From Ilyonectria destructans (lineage: Eukaryota > Ascomycota > Sordariomycetes > Hypocreales > Nectriaceae), in the NCBI GenBank assembly GCA_020740775.1, contig JAHEWK010000020.1, positions 930,001 through 994,000 on the forward strand: a DNA stretch of 64,000 nucleotides, written 5' to 3'. Below are positions 41,252-52,634 of the stretch, piece by piece (position 1 is the first letter of the stretch; each line of letters begins with the position of its first letter). The position numbers and the translations under genes were made by a program. The notes below the pieces were generated by a model. It had not been told where the DNA came from. It made no database searches and was given only the letters and a program-made list of their open reading frames with translations.

Positions 41252-44200
41252 AAGGGTCGGACCAACTACACTGTATATCCACGTGGACCACATATAAGTG
41301 GCCCATCTCTATTACATCCACTTTGCCGGCGCTCAGTTACGTAATAATCCACTACATTCGGACCTGAAAGTGGATGTAATGGAGTGGATTTAGATGGATT
41401 TAGGCATAGTGGGATATTCCCTGACCCTGTACGGTCGATAGTACTTATTTTTGTATATAATTGCCTCTTAAATCGAGGTACCTAGACTCAAGTTAGCCAA
41501 GGTCGATCACCCCCACAGCTAATCTTATAACGTGATACGAGAAACTGCCCCTATTGAGCGCGTTTTCTAAGATTTCCCGCTGTTGTTTTTGCCAGAAATC
41601 TTTTTGACGATGTCAGCCAACCAGCCAGCCCAGCCAGGCCAACAGCAGCACCTCGAAGACCGTCTTTTTCACCATTTCAGAGGCTGGACTTGGTCAGAAC
41701 GCGCTCGTGATACTAGCTCTTGGCTGTGGGACTTTGGCTATGATATTCAACGTCATGGCTTACGCAAATGGGCTTGCAAGGACTGTATCCTCGGAAATCG
41801 TCCCATTATCGCGAGTTTTACCTCTTCAGGTCTCCAGAATGCGGCAAATCATCTATGGCGTGAGCATAAAACACCAGCACCAGAGGGAGAGAAAAAGAGC
41901 ACAGCACAGCTCAAATCCGAAGGCGGACTGAAATCGAACCAGCCGACTATTGCCTCTGTTTTGAAACTGGACGTCAACAAGCCTACGGAACAGAATATCG
42001 CGAATAACTTCATCTCACGCTTTGATAAGCAACACTTTCAGCGTATGCTAGTCGAGTTAATCGTCAGTAGCAACCAGTCCTTTTCCTTCGCCGATGTCAT
42101 AGGCTGAAGCCTTAGTAAGGGTTCCGGCTGTGCCGGAACCCGGCCCTCGCCGGGGCTCCACAGAGACCCCGGCGATTTCCCTCGGACCGGGATTTAGCCA
42201 AGCTTAGAGCTCTCGCGAGCATACTCCTTTCTTAGCTGCTAGGGGCCAGGACTTCCCTTCTTCCTTCTTGCTCTTTAGGTTTAGATAGACAATCCTACGG
42301 CAACAGCCTGTTGAATAAACTCCTGTCCAGCCCTTCACAGCCGAGAACCCCATCCTCCGAGAAATCTTCGACTATTTGAATCCCTCCATTTCGATCTAGC
42401 GCGCTAACTTGAGTGCCAGGACTGTCTGATATAAAGTCATTCAAGAGTATAACCGCCACAAGCAGAAGGTTATCGAGGTGCTGAGGAACTCCCCTGGAGC
42501 GATTCATATCTCATTTGATGGCTGGACGTCTCGAAATAAGCTTGCCCTCTACGGCATTGCTTGTTTTTTCAGAGATGAGAAGAATCGGCCATGCAAAATC
42601 ATGATTGGAGTTCCAGAGGCTCATCGTCACTTCGGCTCAACGATCGGTGGGGAGGTTCTCGACGTCCTACACACTCTTGGCGTGGGTCCAGAGAAGATTG
42701 GCTATTTCACGCTCGACAATGCTGAAAACAACGATACTGCCATGGAGGTCATTGGTGCCGAACTTGGGTTCGATGGCCGACTACGCCGAGGACGCTGTAT
42801 TGGCCACACAATTAACTTGTCAGCCAAGGCGCTCTTATTTGGCAAAAACGCCGACGCGTTCGAGCAGCAATTATCGGGCGCAGAAGCGTTATCTAATACT
42901 GAATACGCTCAATGGCGCAAAAAAGGACCAGTTGGCAAGTTACACAACATCGTAGTTGATGTGCGTATTAGCCATCGGCTGATTTACTTATTCAAGGAGG
43001 TCCAGAGGGTAAAGCGGCCCTACTAAATCCTATTCGTCTCATACTAATTCGGTATATCTAACAGGGCGAAATTAATCGCGCCACCACGCTTAAACTCCGA
43101 TCCAAGAAACCACTCAAGCTAATTATCGACAACGATACGCGTTGGCTGTCGCAACTCTACATGATCCGCAGAGCTCTACGGTTGAAAACCTCTATCGAAC
43201 TCCTACTGATCAAGTATAAGGCGCAATGGGAGGACGAAAATCGGTCTAAAAAGACTGGCCAAGTGACACAAGCCAAGTTGGCGAGAAAACCACGCATCCT
43301 CCGAGACGAGAATCAGCTAACGGACAAAGACTGGGAGGTTCTTTACCATCTGGAGGCTATTCTGACTGTTTTTGAGACCGTGGTAAAGACGCTTGAGGGT
43401 GATGGACACATCCGAAGGCGTAAGCAAGGCTGGACTGGCTCCTATGGCAATATCTGGGACGTAGTGCTTGGCTATGAGTTGCTGCTTAACACACTGGAAG
43501 AATATAAGCAGCTTGCTGCTGACTTTCCTGATTCAGAGCACTTCCGCATCGGAATCAACCTTGCTTGGGATAAGCTGGATGAATATTATCAGCGGCTGGA
43601 CGAGACACCCATCTACTATACGGCTATGGCGCTCCATCCAGCTTATCGTTGGGACTGGTTTGATGAAACGTGGGTTCATAAGCCTAGTTGGGTTGAAAAG
43701 GCAAAAGAGATGGTTGCCGACGTCTGGCTGTCCGACTACGCTCATCTCGAGATTAGAACCAGCAGCAGCAGAGGCGACGACGAGCCACCGGCAAAAAGAC
43801 CTCGGTTTTTCAACCCCTTCGAGAAGAACAGTCGTCTGCCGAACTCAAAACCAGCCTACGCAGCAACTATTGTTGGTGACGAGTACCAAGCGTGGCAGAC
43901 GGATCGTGAGGCCAGCGACGGCGACGTTCGTGATCCAATTGGTTACTGGATCACTAAGCAAAGCAGATATCCTCAGTTATCCAGGATGGCCTTGGACTTC
44001 CTGACGATCCAGCCGATGTCAGCCGAGTGTGAGAGGTTATTTTCAGCTGCTGGCAAAATGGTCTCGGGGCTGCGTACGAACCTAGATGCTGATATTATCG
44101 CCATTTGTCAGGTTTTACGCTCTTGGTACCGTGCTGGCCTTATCAAAGACCTGGATCCATTGCTTAAGTCACACCTTGAAAGTAAGCTGGATGCCGGCTG

Positions 44201-44524
44201 CGTGACTCTAAGCGACGACGAGCTGGCGCTTGCTGAGTCAAAATGGCTATTGGAGAGCGAGGACAGCGCCAGCGAGGTTGACGATTCATCACAGCAGCAA
44301 CAGGCTGAAGAGTTAGTGTCAACCTCTGAAAGTGAGGCTGAATAGGCACCGACGAGGTTGTGAATAGCCTCAAAGATCCTCTATAAATCCACTTATAAAT
44401 CCACGTATGTACATTCATTCCACTCCGGTCGAATATGTGCTACATCCACTATGTAATTGCCTAAAAATCGTACATCCACTCTACTTGGTCCCAAAGTGGA
44501 GTGGATGTAGTGGTTCCGACCCTT
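41252..44524 (+). mobile_element. hAT transposon, decayed
   Basis: Short inverted ends (AAGGGTCGGA at 41252, inverted at 44515-44524) and several subterminal copies of a CATCCACT-type motif bracket a hAT transposase. I could not find a matching 8-bp target duplication, so the exact ends are uncertain. Confidence 0.65.
41611..44345 (+). pseudogene. hAT transposase with BED-like finger, interrupted
   Basis: The first piece (41611-42107) has a BED-type finger (WACKDCILGNRP, then LWREH). It is cut off by about 350 bases that contain stops, a perfect hairpin at 42119-42141 and other GC-rich palindromes, suggesting an insertion. The frame resumes with FTAENPILREIFDYL, meets a stop near 42428, and continues from 42478 with ISFDGWTSRNKLALYGI and FTLDNAENNDTA, the catalytic region. 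A GT-AG intron (about 43011-43065) leads into the last exon (IDNDTRWLSQLYM to 44345) with the dimerisation block YPQLSRMALDFLTIQPMSAE. An acidic tail closes the protein. The copy is not functional as it stands. Confidence 0.8.
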
Positions 44525-44691
44525 GGAAGCTGAATGCTGCGACGACGGATTATCTGTCAAAGTCGGGAACAGGTAACCTCGTAAAGCTGTGTGTTCAAGC
44601 TCTAAATGATCTTGATGCATTGCGTTAGTACTATAGTTTCCAAAATGGCATCTGTGAGCAGGATTAGCGAGCTAATGAATAGGTAGTAATC
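44346..44691. other. hAT right end and possible upstream NLR exon remnant
   Basis: Up to 44524 this is hAT subterminal sequence. From 44525 a short frame (NLVKLCVQALNDLDALR, stop 44626-44628) could be the remains of the N-terminal part of NLR 4, cut off by the hAT insertion. This is an inference from position only. Confidence 0.35.
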
Positions 44692-47244
44692 ATGCCCTCG
44701 CTTTCAAATCGGCAGCCAAGACTTGACAACCGATGCAGCAATTACGTACAGAGGCCCGAGTATCAAACACGTATTCGTGAATACTTCTGGAACTATATCA
44801 GCATGAAACCTCAAATATTTGTTCTCTGGGGTCTTGCTGGTGTTGGGTATGTAACACTTGCAAACTTTCTATCTAGGGTGTTCTAACCCAAAGTTAGAAA
44901 AACACAACTCGCACTAAAATTCGCCGAGACGATGAAGACTCGGCTCAAAGTTTTCTGGATCCGCGCGGATCAGTCCAGCAATTTCATACACGACTATGCT
45001 AAATTGAGGCCGAAAATGCAGCATGACGATCACTTGCAGAATCCGGCACGGGACCTCCGCACCCTGCTCGAAGAAACGTGCTCCGAGTTGGAAGCCAATC
45101 CTGCGGATTGGCTCCTTATTCTCGATAATGCGGACGACTTCGACGAGTACCGGCAAGCAATCGATCCGTATCTGCCCAGATCTGGGCGTATTCTCATCAC
45201 CAGTAGGGACCCAAGATTTCAGGGCGATGTTGCGGCTGCGGAAGATGGCATGAACGTTCTGCCTATGGACGAAGAAGAAAGCATAGAACTTCTTACCAAA
45301 TCTATTCCTGGGCGCCTTAGACCGATAACCGGCGAGACAGAAGGGGCTCAGTCCTATCTCGTGAATATGCTAGGCAACCTGCCACTCGCTATCGCGCAGG
45401 CGGCTGCCAATATCAGAGATCAACAAGTATCCCTTCGGGACTACATCAAATCCTTCCAGGACGGAATAGACCCATTCAACATCCTCCGTGTGCCAGTCTG
45501 GGATAGAAACACCCGAGACCCCAGAAATGCGGAGCAGTCTGTCAACAAGACGTGGAGTGTCTCCTTGAGCAGGCTGCGAGAATCGTCACCATCAACCGTG
45601 GTGCTACTTGGGTACATGTCATACCTACACTGGGGTACGATTCCTGTTAATCTGGTGCGTAATTTGCCCAAATTCCAAGGATTCAGCACCACCGAGTTCA
45701 GACAAGTGCTTGCTAGGGCGCTTCAATTGTCACTTGTCCAAGAAGCCGACTTGGGACAGTTTTCGGTACTGCAAATGCACCCCCTGGTGCATGAGTTCGC
45801 CTGGAACCAAGTGGGATCCAAGGAGAAGAAACTTGCGGACGAAGTTGTCTCCCTTCTCTGTGTCTCGTTCCCGTTTGTACAAACTTCTCGTCCCAACTCT
45901 TCTGAATGGGCTGTGTGCTCGTTCCTTTCCGCTCATTGCCGCCGAGCCATCACCGTCTCTGAGAAGGTACATGTACAAAGCAAGCCACTCGCTCGGCTGA
46001 TGCAGGTCTTCAGCAGCTACTTAAATGCATTTGGCGACCTGAAATCTGCTCTGGCGATATCTACCCGTGCGCTCGACTTGGCAATAACAGTCTCGGGTCC
46101 CCAAGACGAATCCACCCTCTCTGTTCGCAACACCAAGATTGGCTGCCTGCGGAGCTGCCAGATGTACACGGCAGCATTAAAAGACGTTGACATAGGTTTG
46201 GAGTACTTGAACTCACACGAAAGAACTGGTGATGTGGACGAGGTAGAGCTGCTAGGCGAGATCAGTGACCTGCTCCAGACTAAAGGAACCATATTCAGGG
46301 ATTTGCTCAATTTTCAAGCAGCCCTCGACGTCGAAATCCGAGTCATCGAAATCCTCACAAAGACACGAGAAATGGCTCCGCAAAACCCTTCGATCGAATC
46401 TGCGCGGTTGGTGGCCCTGCATAACAAAGCCCACACCCTGGACCGACTGGGCAGACCCGATGAGGCAGAGTCGTTAAATCTAGAGGTTCTGAAGGACTCG
46501 CTCAACCCAGATGGTTCAGTCAAAGTGGATCACCGTTCCTACCAGAGCTTCCTCAGTCTGCGCGGACATATCATAAAGCGCAAGAAAGACGCTTCCGCGG
46601 ATCAGCTTATGGAAGCTCTAGACATATTCAGCCATGTATTTCAAGAAAGACTGGAAACGCATGGAATTGGGGACAGGGACACGTGGGTCGCAGCAAACAA
46701 CGTTCTCTCGGCACTTGAGGTATTGAAAGGAGACCCGAGAGCGCAATTGACCTCACTGGAGCCTTTTGAGACCCTGCTCGCCTTGGTCATCAAGCAGGGC
46801 CTACCCCGAAGCACATGCCATCCGAACTTCCAACGGTCGTTGGCGACTTTCTCACACGGTCTTGACGTGCACATACTACTACTCCTGCCAGAGCCTGAAT
46901 TTCAGCGATTGTGGCGAATGCGAACGGAGTTTGTAAATGTCTGTCAACTGACGCAGGAACTGCCATCCGTACACACTGCGGTGATGGTGAATGCGGCCGG
47001 CGTCATGTTGCAGGCACGCGGCAGGTTCGAGCTTGCGGAGGCTAAGCACAGGGAAGCCCTCGACGTCTTGAAACAACTACCAGAAGAGGCCTTGTCGACT
47101 AAAGACATCCGAGAGTTACTCGAAGTCGCCCATTACAATATCATGCTGGGTCTGGCGAGGCAGGGCAGAGTCGCCGAAGCACTTCTTTACCGCGACGCAC
47201 ATCGAAATGAGATAGCCCCAGCGGAGGACCAGTATGACGCGTTG

Positions 47245-47460
47245 TGTAACGGGTCAGGCCCACTTGGCTGGCGGCTCTGCCGCCAAGCCCGAATTCTTCT
47301 CCACAGCGCCATCGAGTTGATTCTCGAATCTTCTATATTAAAGAAGATATAACGCGTCTTCACGCACCCAGTTTGTATTTAGATTCTTTCCTTTCTTCAT
47401 CTTGAAAGTAAACAGCATAGGGACTAGTTAGTTGAATCAACTCACTAGAGGCCTTTCACA
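47245..47460 (+). repeat. 5' LTR of the Gypsy element
   Basis: 216 bp, TGTAACGGGTCAGG to CCTTTCACA. The segment 47399-47410 (ATCTTGAAAGTA) is the exact complement of the primer-binding site, so the transcript probably starts at or close to 47399. Confidence 0.95.
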
Positions 47461-47472
47461 TACTTTCAAGAT
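47461..47472 (+). promoter_or_regulatory. self-priming primer-binding site
   Basis: TACTTTCAAGAT directly follows the 5' LTR and is perfectly complementary over 12 bases to 47399-47410 within that LTR. Tf1/sushi-type elements prime reverse transcription with the folded 5' end of their own RNA, and this arrangement fits that mechanism better than tRNA priming. Confidence 0.8.
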
Positions 47473-47539
47473 CACTTCAGAAATCTGCTGAAGTCCAGAA
47501 GTCAACGACTCATCCCGAGTCCAGAAGTCAAAAAGTCAG

Positions 47540-47575
47540 CCGAAGCACCCGAAGCACCCGAAGCACCCGAAGCAC
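47540..47575. repeat. four 9-bp tandem repeats in the Gypsy leader
   Basis: CCGAAGCAC is repeated four times without a mismatch between the primer site and the gag start. The function is unknown; an RNA-structure or packaging role would be speculative. Confidence 0.8.
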
Positions 47576-47624
47576 CCGGAGTTAAGAAGTTAGAAGCACC
47601 AGAAGCCACAAGCGAAGAAGAATA

Positions 47625-48944
47625 ATGGACCACTCAGACGGCATGACTCAGGGGGAAACCACTAGCCAGTCGGCTAGCGTACTCGAGCAACTCTTGAGCG
47701 AAGTCAGGCTTATGCGGTCCGAGAATATGGCCCTAAGAGAGGCAAATGAGGAAACGAAATTGAAGCTGTTAGCACTGGAAACGTCCATCCAGTCTATACA
47801 GCCCACACCAGCGCCCACGCTGGCGCCAGAAGACAATAAGACAACCGCTGTTCCTGTCACTCCCAACACTACTACCAACCCTTCTATCACCGCCGATCCC
47901 GCCAATACGGTTATCACTTACAGTCCTCACCCGACCAAGCGCCCCAAGCTGCGAGATGTCCCGAAGTACAGTGGTGACAAGTCCCAGTGGCGTAGCTGGA
48001 AGTTGGAGACCGAAGGGAAACTACGAGTCGACGGCGAAGCCCTCGGAGACGCAGAGGGCCACTTTATGTATGTCTTTATGAGCCTGGAAGGCAAGGCTAA
48101 AGACAATGTGACCACCTTTGTGGAGATGCAAATTGAGAAGAGGACGTTTAATGTGGCTGAACTGCTCAACCGCCTTGAACTGTTGTACGGAGAGAAGGAT
48201 CGTAAACAGAGAGCTACTCGCAACCTGCACTCGATTAAGCAAGGAGAAAACGAACCCTTTACTTCGTTCTACCCTCGTTTCGAGAAAGAGATCGCCAACG
48301 CCAATGCCGAATATTGGCCAGATGACAGCAAGATTTCTTACCTCCAGGAGGCACTAAACGACAGAATGAAGGCCGCTCTTATAGGCTCTGATTCCGTCGC
48401 GATTAGCACCTACGTTGGGCTGGCAAAGAGGTGCGACTCGCTTAGCAGCCAGATGGAACTGTTAGGCCAGTGGAAGAAACCTCGCGGCAACACGAGGGGC
48501 TTGGACAACCACGGTAGTCAGAGCAGCCAGAGATCTCAGCAACAGCATATCCAGCAGGCTGAGGTCAGAAGAGAGGACATGATGGAATGGGAGCCAACCC
48601 CACAAGCATCCACTCAAGTAAACGCTGGGCGCACCCGCAGCGGCAAGAACACGAATGGCTACCAATCCAGGCGACCAGAGGATCAGGCTTTGCTCGGTAA
48701 GCGTGCCAAGTGGGTCGATCAGAATGAAATGGATGCACGCTACCGCAAAGGATGTTGTCTCCGTTGCGGAAGAGATAACTGCAGAATCGAACGCTGTCCA
48801 TTAGCCGCACCTATTCGGCCCGGGAGCGTAACCAGACGCACTCAAGTCAACGCCACAGCCCCCTCGCGCCCCTCGGTTACCAACGCCGCGATCGTTGAAG
48901 AAGACGAAGATGCCACTCTCCAGAGCGATGGAGATTCAGACTAG
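47625..48944 (+). CDS. gag: Gypsy Gag protein
   Basis: The 439-residue frame starts with ATG 47625. It has an N-terminal coiled coil (about residues 18-58), a Pro/Thr-rich linker, a capsid-like domain (PKYSGDKSQWRSWKLETEGK through SLSSQMELLGQW, about 108-285), a Gln-rich segment and a C-terminal knuckle-like Cys cluster (CLRCGRDNCRIERC) that lacks the usual histidine of CCHC fingers. It ends at a UAG in the same frame as pol. The product should assemble virus-like particles. Confidence 0.93.
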   Translation: MDHSDGMTQGETTSQSASVLEQLLSEVRLMRSENMALREANEETKLKLLALETSIQSIQPTPAPTLAPEDNKTTAVPVTPNTTTNPSITADPANTVITYSPHPTKRPKLRDVPKYSGDKSQWRSWKLETEGKLRVDGEALGDAEGHFMYVFMSLEGKAKDNVTTFVEMQIEKRTFNVAELLNRLELLYGEKDRKQRATRNLHSIKQGENEPFTSFYPRFEKEIANANAEYWPDDSKISYLQEALNDRMKAALIGSDSVAISTYVGLAKRCDSLSSQMELLGQWKKPRGNTRGLDNHGSQSSQRSQQQHIQQAEVRREDMMEWEPTPQASTQVNAGRTRSGKNTNGYQSRRPEDQALLGKRAKWVDQNEMDARYRKGCCLRCGRDNCRIERCPLAAPIRPGSVTRRTQVNATAPSRPSVTNAAIVEEDEDATLQSDGDSD

Positions 48945-51900
48945 GAACACGCGGCGGCTGTGAGAGAATGGGAGACAACCGGTAAAAAGAGAATGGATGG
49001 AGATCCATTCATAGCAGACGTTAGGGTGAATGGAACGGACTTCGTACCATCCCTCGTCGACTACGGTTGCCTCTGCTACGGTGCGGTTAGCAAACGGACC
49101 TTCCAATCTCTTCAGCTGCCACATATACCTGTTCAACCTCGCATCCTCGAGAATGCAGCAGGAGACGGCAAGGAGGTTAAGATCGATAAGATCACTTACT
49201 TATCGATCGACCTAGACGGACACCAACAGCGCCGTGTATTTATGTACGTCATTGACGACCTTAACTGGGATATGATTTTAGGCAAACGATGGATGGAAGA
49301 TCAAGATGTTCACATTCATGCGAAGGAAAGATACTTGGAGATTGGAACCAGTGGAGCTCAAGTACAAGACCGACAACGCTATCGGCCCCCTCGACTAGAG
49401 GTCTCGAAGGTGATGGCCGCTGCCTTTCTAGGCGACGTGCGCCGCAATAGACGTACAGGCGGCGTTGGAGTTTATGCCGTCACGATGTCGGACATCGACA
49501 AAGCCTTGAGACCGAAACCAAAGATCGACCCAGTGGAGAAGTTGCCACCACACTACCACAAGTGGTTACAAGCCTTCTCTCGACAACTGGCCAACCAGTT
49601 ACCTCCCCACAGGCCAGGCGTTGACCTGAAGATCGAAGTCCTACGAGACGAACACGGCCGCGAGAAACCCCTACCCTGGGGTCCGCTTTATGGCATGTCT
49701 CGCGAAGAGCTATTGGTACTACGGAAGACACTTACAGAGCTTCTCGACAAGGAGTTTATCAGAGTTAGCAGTTCACCCGCGGCGGCACCGGTTCTCATGG
49801 TGAAAAAGCCTGGTGGAGGCGTTCGCTTTTGTGTGGATTACCGAGGACTGAACAACATCACCAAGAAGGACCGCTATCCGCTGCCCTTACTCAACGAAAC
49901 GCTACGCACTGTGGCAAAGGCAAAGTGGTTCACGAAGCTAGATGTTATAGCAGCATTCCACAAGATCAGGGTCGCCCCCGGAGACGAAGAAAAGACGGCC
50001 TTCAGAACACGCTACGGATCTTTTGAATGGCTGGTAGTCCCATTTGGACTGACAGGTGCACCCGCAGCCTTTCAACGGTATATCAACAGCGTGCTCCAAG
50101 ACTACCTAGACGATTTCGTGTCAGCATACATCGACGACGTGTTGATCTTCTCTTCTGGAAGCATTCAAGACCACCGCGACAAAGTCGGCAGGGTCCTCCA
50201 ACGCCTAATGGATGCTGGGCTACAGCTAGACATCAGCAAGAGCGAATTCGAAGTCAAGACGGTGAAATATCTCGGGTTCATTATCGAGGCGGAGAACGGG
50301 ATCCGAGTCGATCCTGAGAAGGTCAAGGCTGTCAAGGAATGGACTACGCCAATGAACGTAAAAGCCGTTAGAGCCTTTATCGGTTTCGCGAACTTCTATA
50401 GGATTTTCATGCCTGAGTTCTCAGAGATAGCAGAGCCGCTGATACGGCTAACGAAAAAGGACGTACCCTTCCGTTGGGACGACCTATGCGAAGAAGCCTT
50501 TGAGAAGCTTAAGGACCTGTTGATCACGGCCCCTATTCTAGCTCATTTCCACCCGGAGAGAGAGACTATCGTGGAGGCAGATTCTTCAGGATTTGTCACT
50601 GGGGGTGTCCTCTCCCAGCGAGACGACGAAGACGGACTATTACGGCCTGTCGCCTATTTCTCGAAGAAACACTCGCCAGCAGAGGTCAACTACGCTATTC
50701 ACGACAAGGAACTGCTTGCTATTGTGAGGTGTCTGGAGCAATGGGAACCAGAGCTGCGTGCTGTGAAGAATTTCAGGATCCTCACGGACCATCAGAATCT
50801 GAAATACTTCTATTCGGAGAGAAGATTAACGGAAAGACAAGTACGATGGTCGGAGTTCTTATCCAGGTTCCATTTCACACTCGAATGGAGACCCGGAAAG
50901 AAGGCTGGACTGCCAGACGCGCTCTCTCGACGAGACCAAGATATTCCAGCCGACTACTCGGACGAGCGGCTCAAGGCACGCATTATGAGGCTCTTTCAGG
51001 ACGACCATCTTAGAAGGGTACGCATCTCGACAGTTTCCACCAACACTGAGGGCGCCCTGGAGTTTGATTTCGAAAAGGATATCAGGCTATTCGAGGACCA
51101 GGAATTGCAGCAACTTTGGGACGCCGCACGCCGAGAGGACAAGCTCTACCAGGAACTCACGAAGCTAGTAGCGAATGGAGAGAAGAACTTACCGACACAG
51201 TTGCAAAAGGAGAAGGTTGTGAGTATCTCAGAATGCTCACTGGATGACAGAGGTCTCCTATGCTTCCGGAATCGTGTCTGGATACCCAACTCTGAGCCGC
51301 TGCGCACGAAGATTATTCAAGCAACACACGACTCCCACATTACCGGGCACCCGGGGAGAGACCTTACGTACTCTATTCTGTCGAGACGCTTCTTTTGGCC
51401 GGGCGCAGCTAGCGAAGTACGCCAATTCGTGCCTAACTGTGAGGTCTGCGGAAGGAACACCATTTGGAGAGACACGAAGAGAGGGCTCCTGAAGCCATTA
51501 CCCATTCCGCAACGAATATGGAGCGAGGTTACTATCGACTTCATTACGGACCTCCCACCATCGGGACGGGATGGCGCGACGAACTGCATGGTAGTCACAG
51601 ACCGGCTTACCAAAGGCGTCGAACTCGAAGGCATGAGCGATATCTCCTCGGAAGCGGTTGCTAAGAGACTCTTCGAACGGCACTACCCGGTCCATGGTAT
51701 TCCAACAGCCATAACCAGTGACCGTGGGCCCCAGTTTGTCAGCGACATGTGGAAGCACTTCTGCAAACTGCTGCAGATCGAGCAGCGGCTATCGACGGCG
51801 TACCACCCACAGACGGATGGAGCGACGGAACGAATGAACCAAGAGGTTGAGAAGATCCTACGAATATGGACAAACTATCTCCAAGAGAATTGGCTAGACC

Positions 51901-52634
51901 TGCTACCAATAGCCATGGCAACAATCAACGAGAGGGACGCGGCCTCTACCGGCCTAAGCCCGTTCTTCTTCATGCACGGCTACCACAACGAGCCAATTCA
52001 GCTAGTCGAGGATCGAAGAGCAGAAGATGCGAGGGAGGGCGAGGTTATGGCAGAAGACTTCATCCAGAGACTTCAGGACGCCACAGAGTTTGCGCAAGCT
52101 GCAATAGCTATGGCCCAAGAGATACAGCAAGCCCAAGCCAACAGGCACAGAACTGCCTCGCCCCGCTACAAGCCTGGAGACTGGGTATACCTTAATCTGA
52201 AGAACGTCAAGACGTCACGGCCTTGTAAGAAGCTGGACTGGCTACATGCAAAATACCAAGTGGTCGAGGAGATTAGCCCACACGCCTACAAGTTAGACGT
52301 GCCCGGACGCATACACCCGGTATTCCATGTTGATTTGCTCCGGCCCGTCCCTGACGACCCGCTACCATCACAGCAGGTCGATCACGAGAGCGCCCCACCA
52401 GTGCTGGTGGACGGTCAAGAGATGTACCTCGTTGAACGCATCCTCGATGAAAAGAAGGAAGGCACGCACAAGAAGGTGCTCGTGAAGTGGGTGGACTATT
52501 CGAGACCCACGTGGGAGCATCTCAGTGCTGTACGGCATACGGATGCATGGAAACAATGGACAAAGCGGAAGAAGAAGAGAGTCAACTTCGAAAATCATCG
52601 TGAGATACACGCCAACTCTGGAGGAGGGGGGTAA
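48945..52634 (+). CDS. pol: Gypsy Pol: protease, RT, RNase H, integrase, chromodomain
   Basis: The frame continues directly from the gag UAG with no other stop and no ATG before about 48990, for roughly 1229 codons. The protease shows LVDYGCLCYG where DTG or DSG is usual. The reverse transcriptase has RFCVDYRGLN, LDVIAAFHKI and the catalytic AYIDDVLIF. RNase H has VEADSSGFVTGGV and RILTDHQNLKYF. The integrase has the zinc-binding HDSHITGHPG ... CEVCGR and the DDE residues in VTIDFITDLP, ITSDRGPQF and GATERMNQEVE. The C-terminus has a chromodomain (YLVERILDEKKEGTHKKVLV, then KWVDYSRPTWEHL), which in chromoviruses directs integration to chromatin. The stop codon TAA touches the 3' LTR, and the purine tract lies inside the last codons. 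Confidence 0.95.
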   Translation, partial: EHAAAVREWETTGKKRMDGDPFIADVRVNGTDFVPSLVDYGCLCYGAVSKRTFQSLQLPHIPVQPRILENAAGDGKEVKIDKITYLSIDLDGHQQRRVFMYVIDDLNWDMILGKRWMEDQDVHIHAKERYLEIGTSGAQVQDRQRYRPPRLEVSKVMAAAFLGDVRRNRRTGGVGVYAVTMSDIDKALRPKPKIDPVEKLPPHYHKWLQAFSRQLANQLPPHRPGVDLKIEVLRDEHGREKPLPWGPLYGMSREELLVLRKTLTELLDKEFIRVSSSPAAAPVLMVKKPGGGVRFCVDYRGLNNITKKDRYPLPLLNETLRTVAKAKWFTKLDVIAAFHKIRVAPGDEEKTAFRTRYGSFEWLVVPFGLTGAPAAFQRYINSVLQDYLDDFVSAYIDDVLIFSSGSIQDHRDKVGRVLQRLMDAGLQLDISKSEFEVKTVKYLGFIIEAENGIRVDPEKVKAVKEWTTPMNVKAVRAFIGFANFYRIFMPEFSEIAEPLIRLTKKDVPFRWDDLCEEAFEKLKDLLITAPILAHFHPERETIVEADSSGFVTGGVLSQRDDEDGLLRPVAYFSKKHSPAEVNYAIHDKELLAIVRCLEQWEPELRAVKNFRILTDHQNLKYFYSERRLTERQVRWSEFLSRFHFTLEWRPGKKAGLPDALSRRDQDIPADYSDERLKARIMRLFQDDHLRRVRISTVSTNTEGALEFDFEKDIRLFEDQELQQLWDAARREDKLYQELTKLVANGEKNLPTQLQKEKVVSISECSLDDRGLLCFRNRVWIPNSEPLRTKIIQATHDSHITGHPGRDLTYSILSRRFFWPGAASEVRQFVPNCEVCGRNTIWRDTKRGLLKPLPIPQRIWSEVTIDFITDLPPSGRDGATNCMVVTDRLTKGVELEGMSDISSEAVAKRLFERHYPVHGIPTAITSDRGPQFVSDMWKHFCKLLQIEQRLSTAYHPQTDGATERMNQEVEKILRIWTNYLQENWLDLLPIAMATINERDAASTGLSPFFFMHGYHNEPIQLVEDRRAEDAREGEVMAEDFIQRLQDATEFAQAAIAMAQEIQQAQANRHRTASPRYKPGDWVYLNLKNVKTSRPCKKLDWLHAKYQVVEEISPHAYKLDVPGRIHPVFHVDLLRPVPDDPLPSQQVDHESAPPVLVDGQEMYLVERILDEKKEGTHKKVLVKWVDYSRPTWEHLSAVRHTDAWKQWTKRKKKRVNFENHREIHANSGGGG
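52620..52631 (+). promoter_or_regulatory. polypurine tract
   Basis: GGAGGAGGGGGG lies immediately before the TAA stop and the 3' LTR start at 52635. It is in the correct place to prime plus-strand synthesis and overlaps the glycine codons at the Pol C-terminus. Confidence 0.85.

Noticed and set aside
41244..44532. 8-bp target duplication around the hAT element
   Set aside because: Neither choice of the outer end gives matching flanks.
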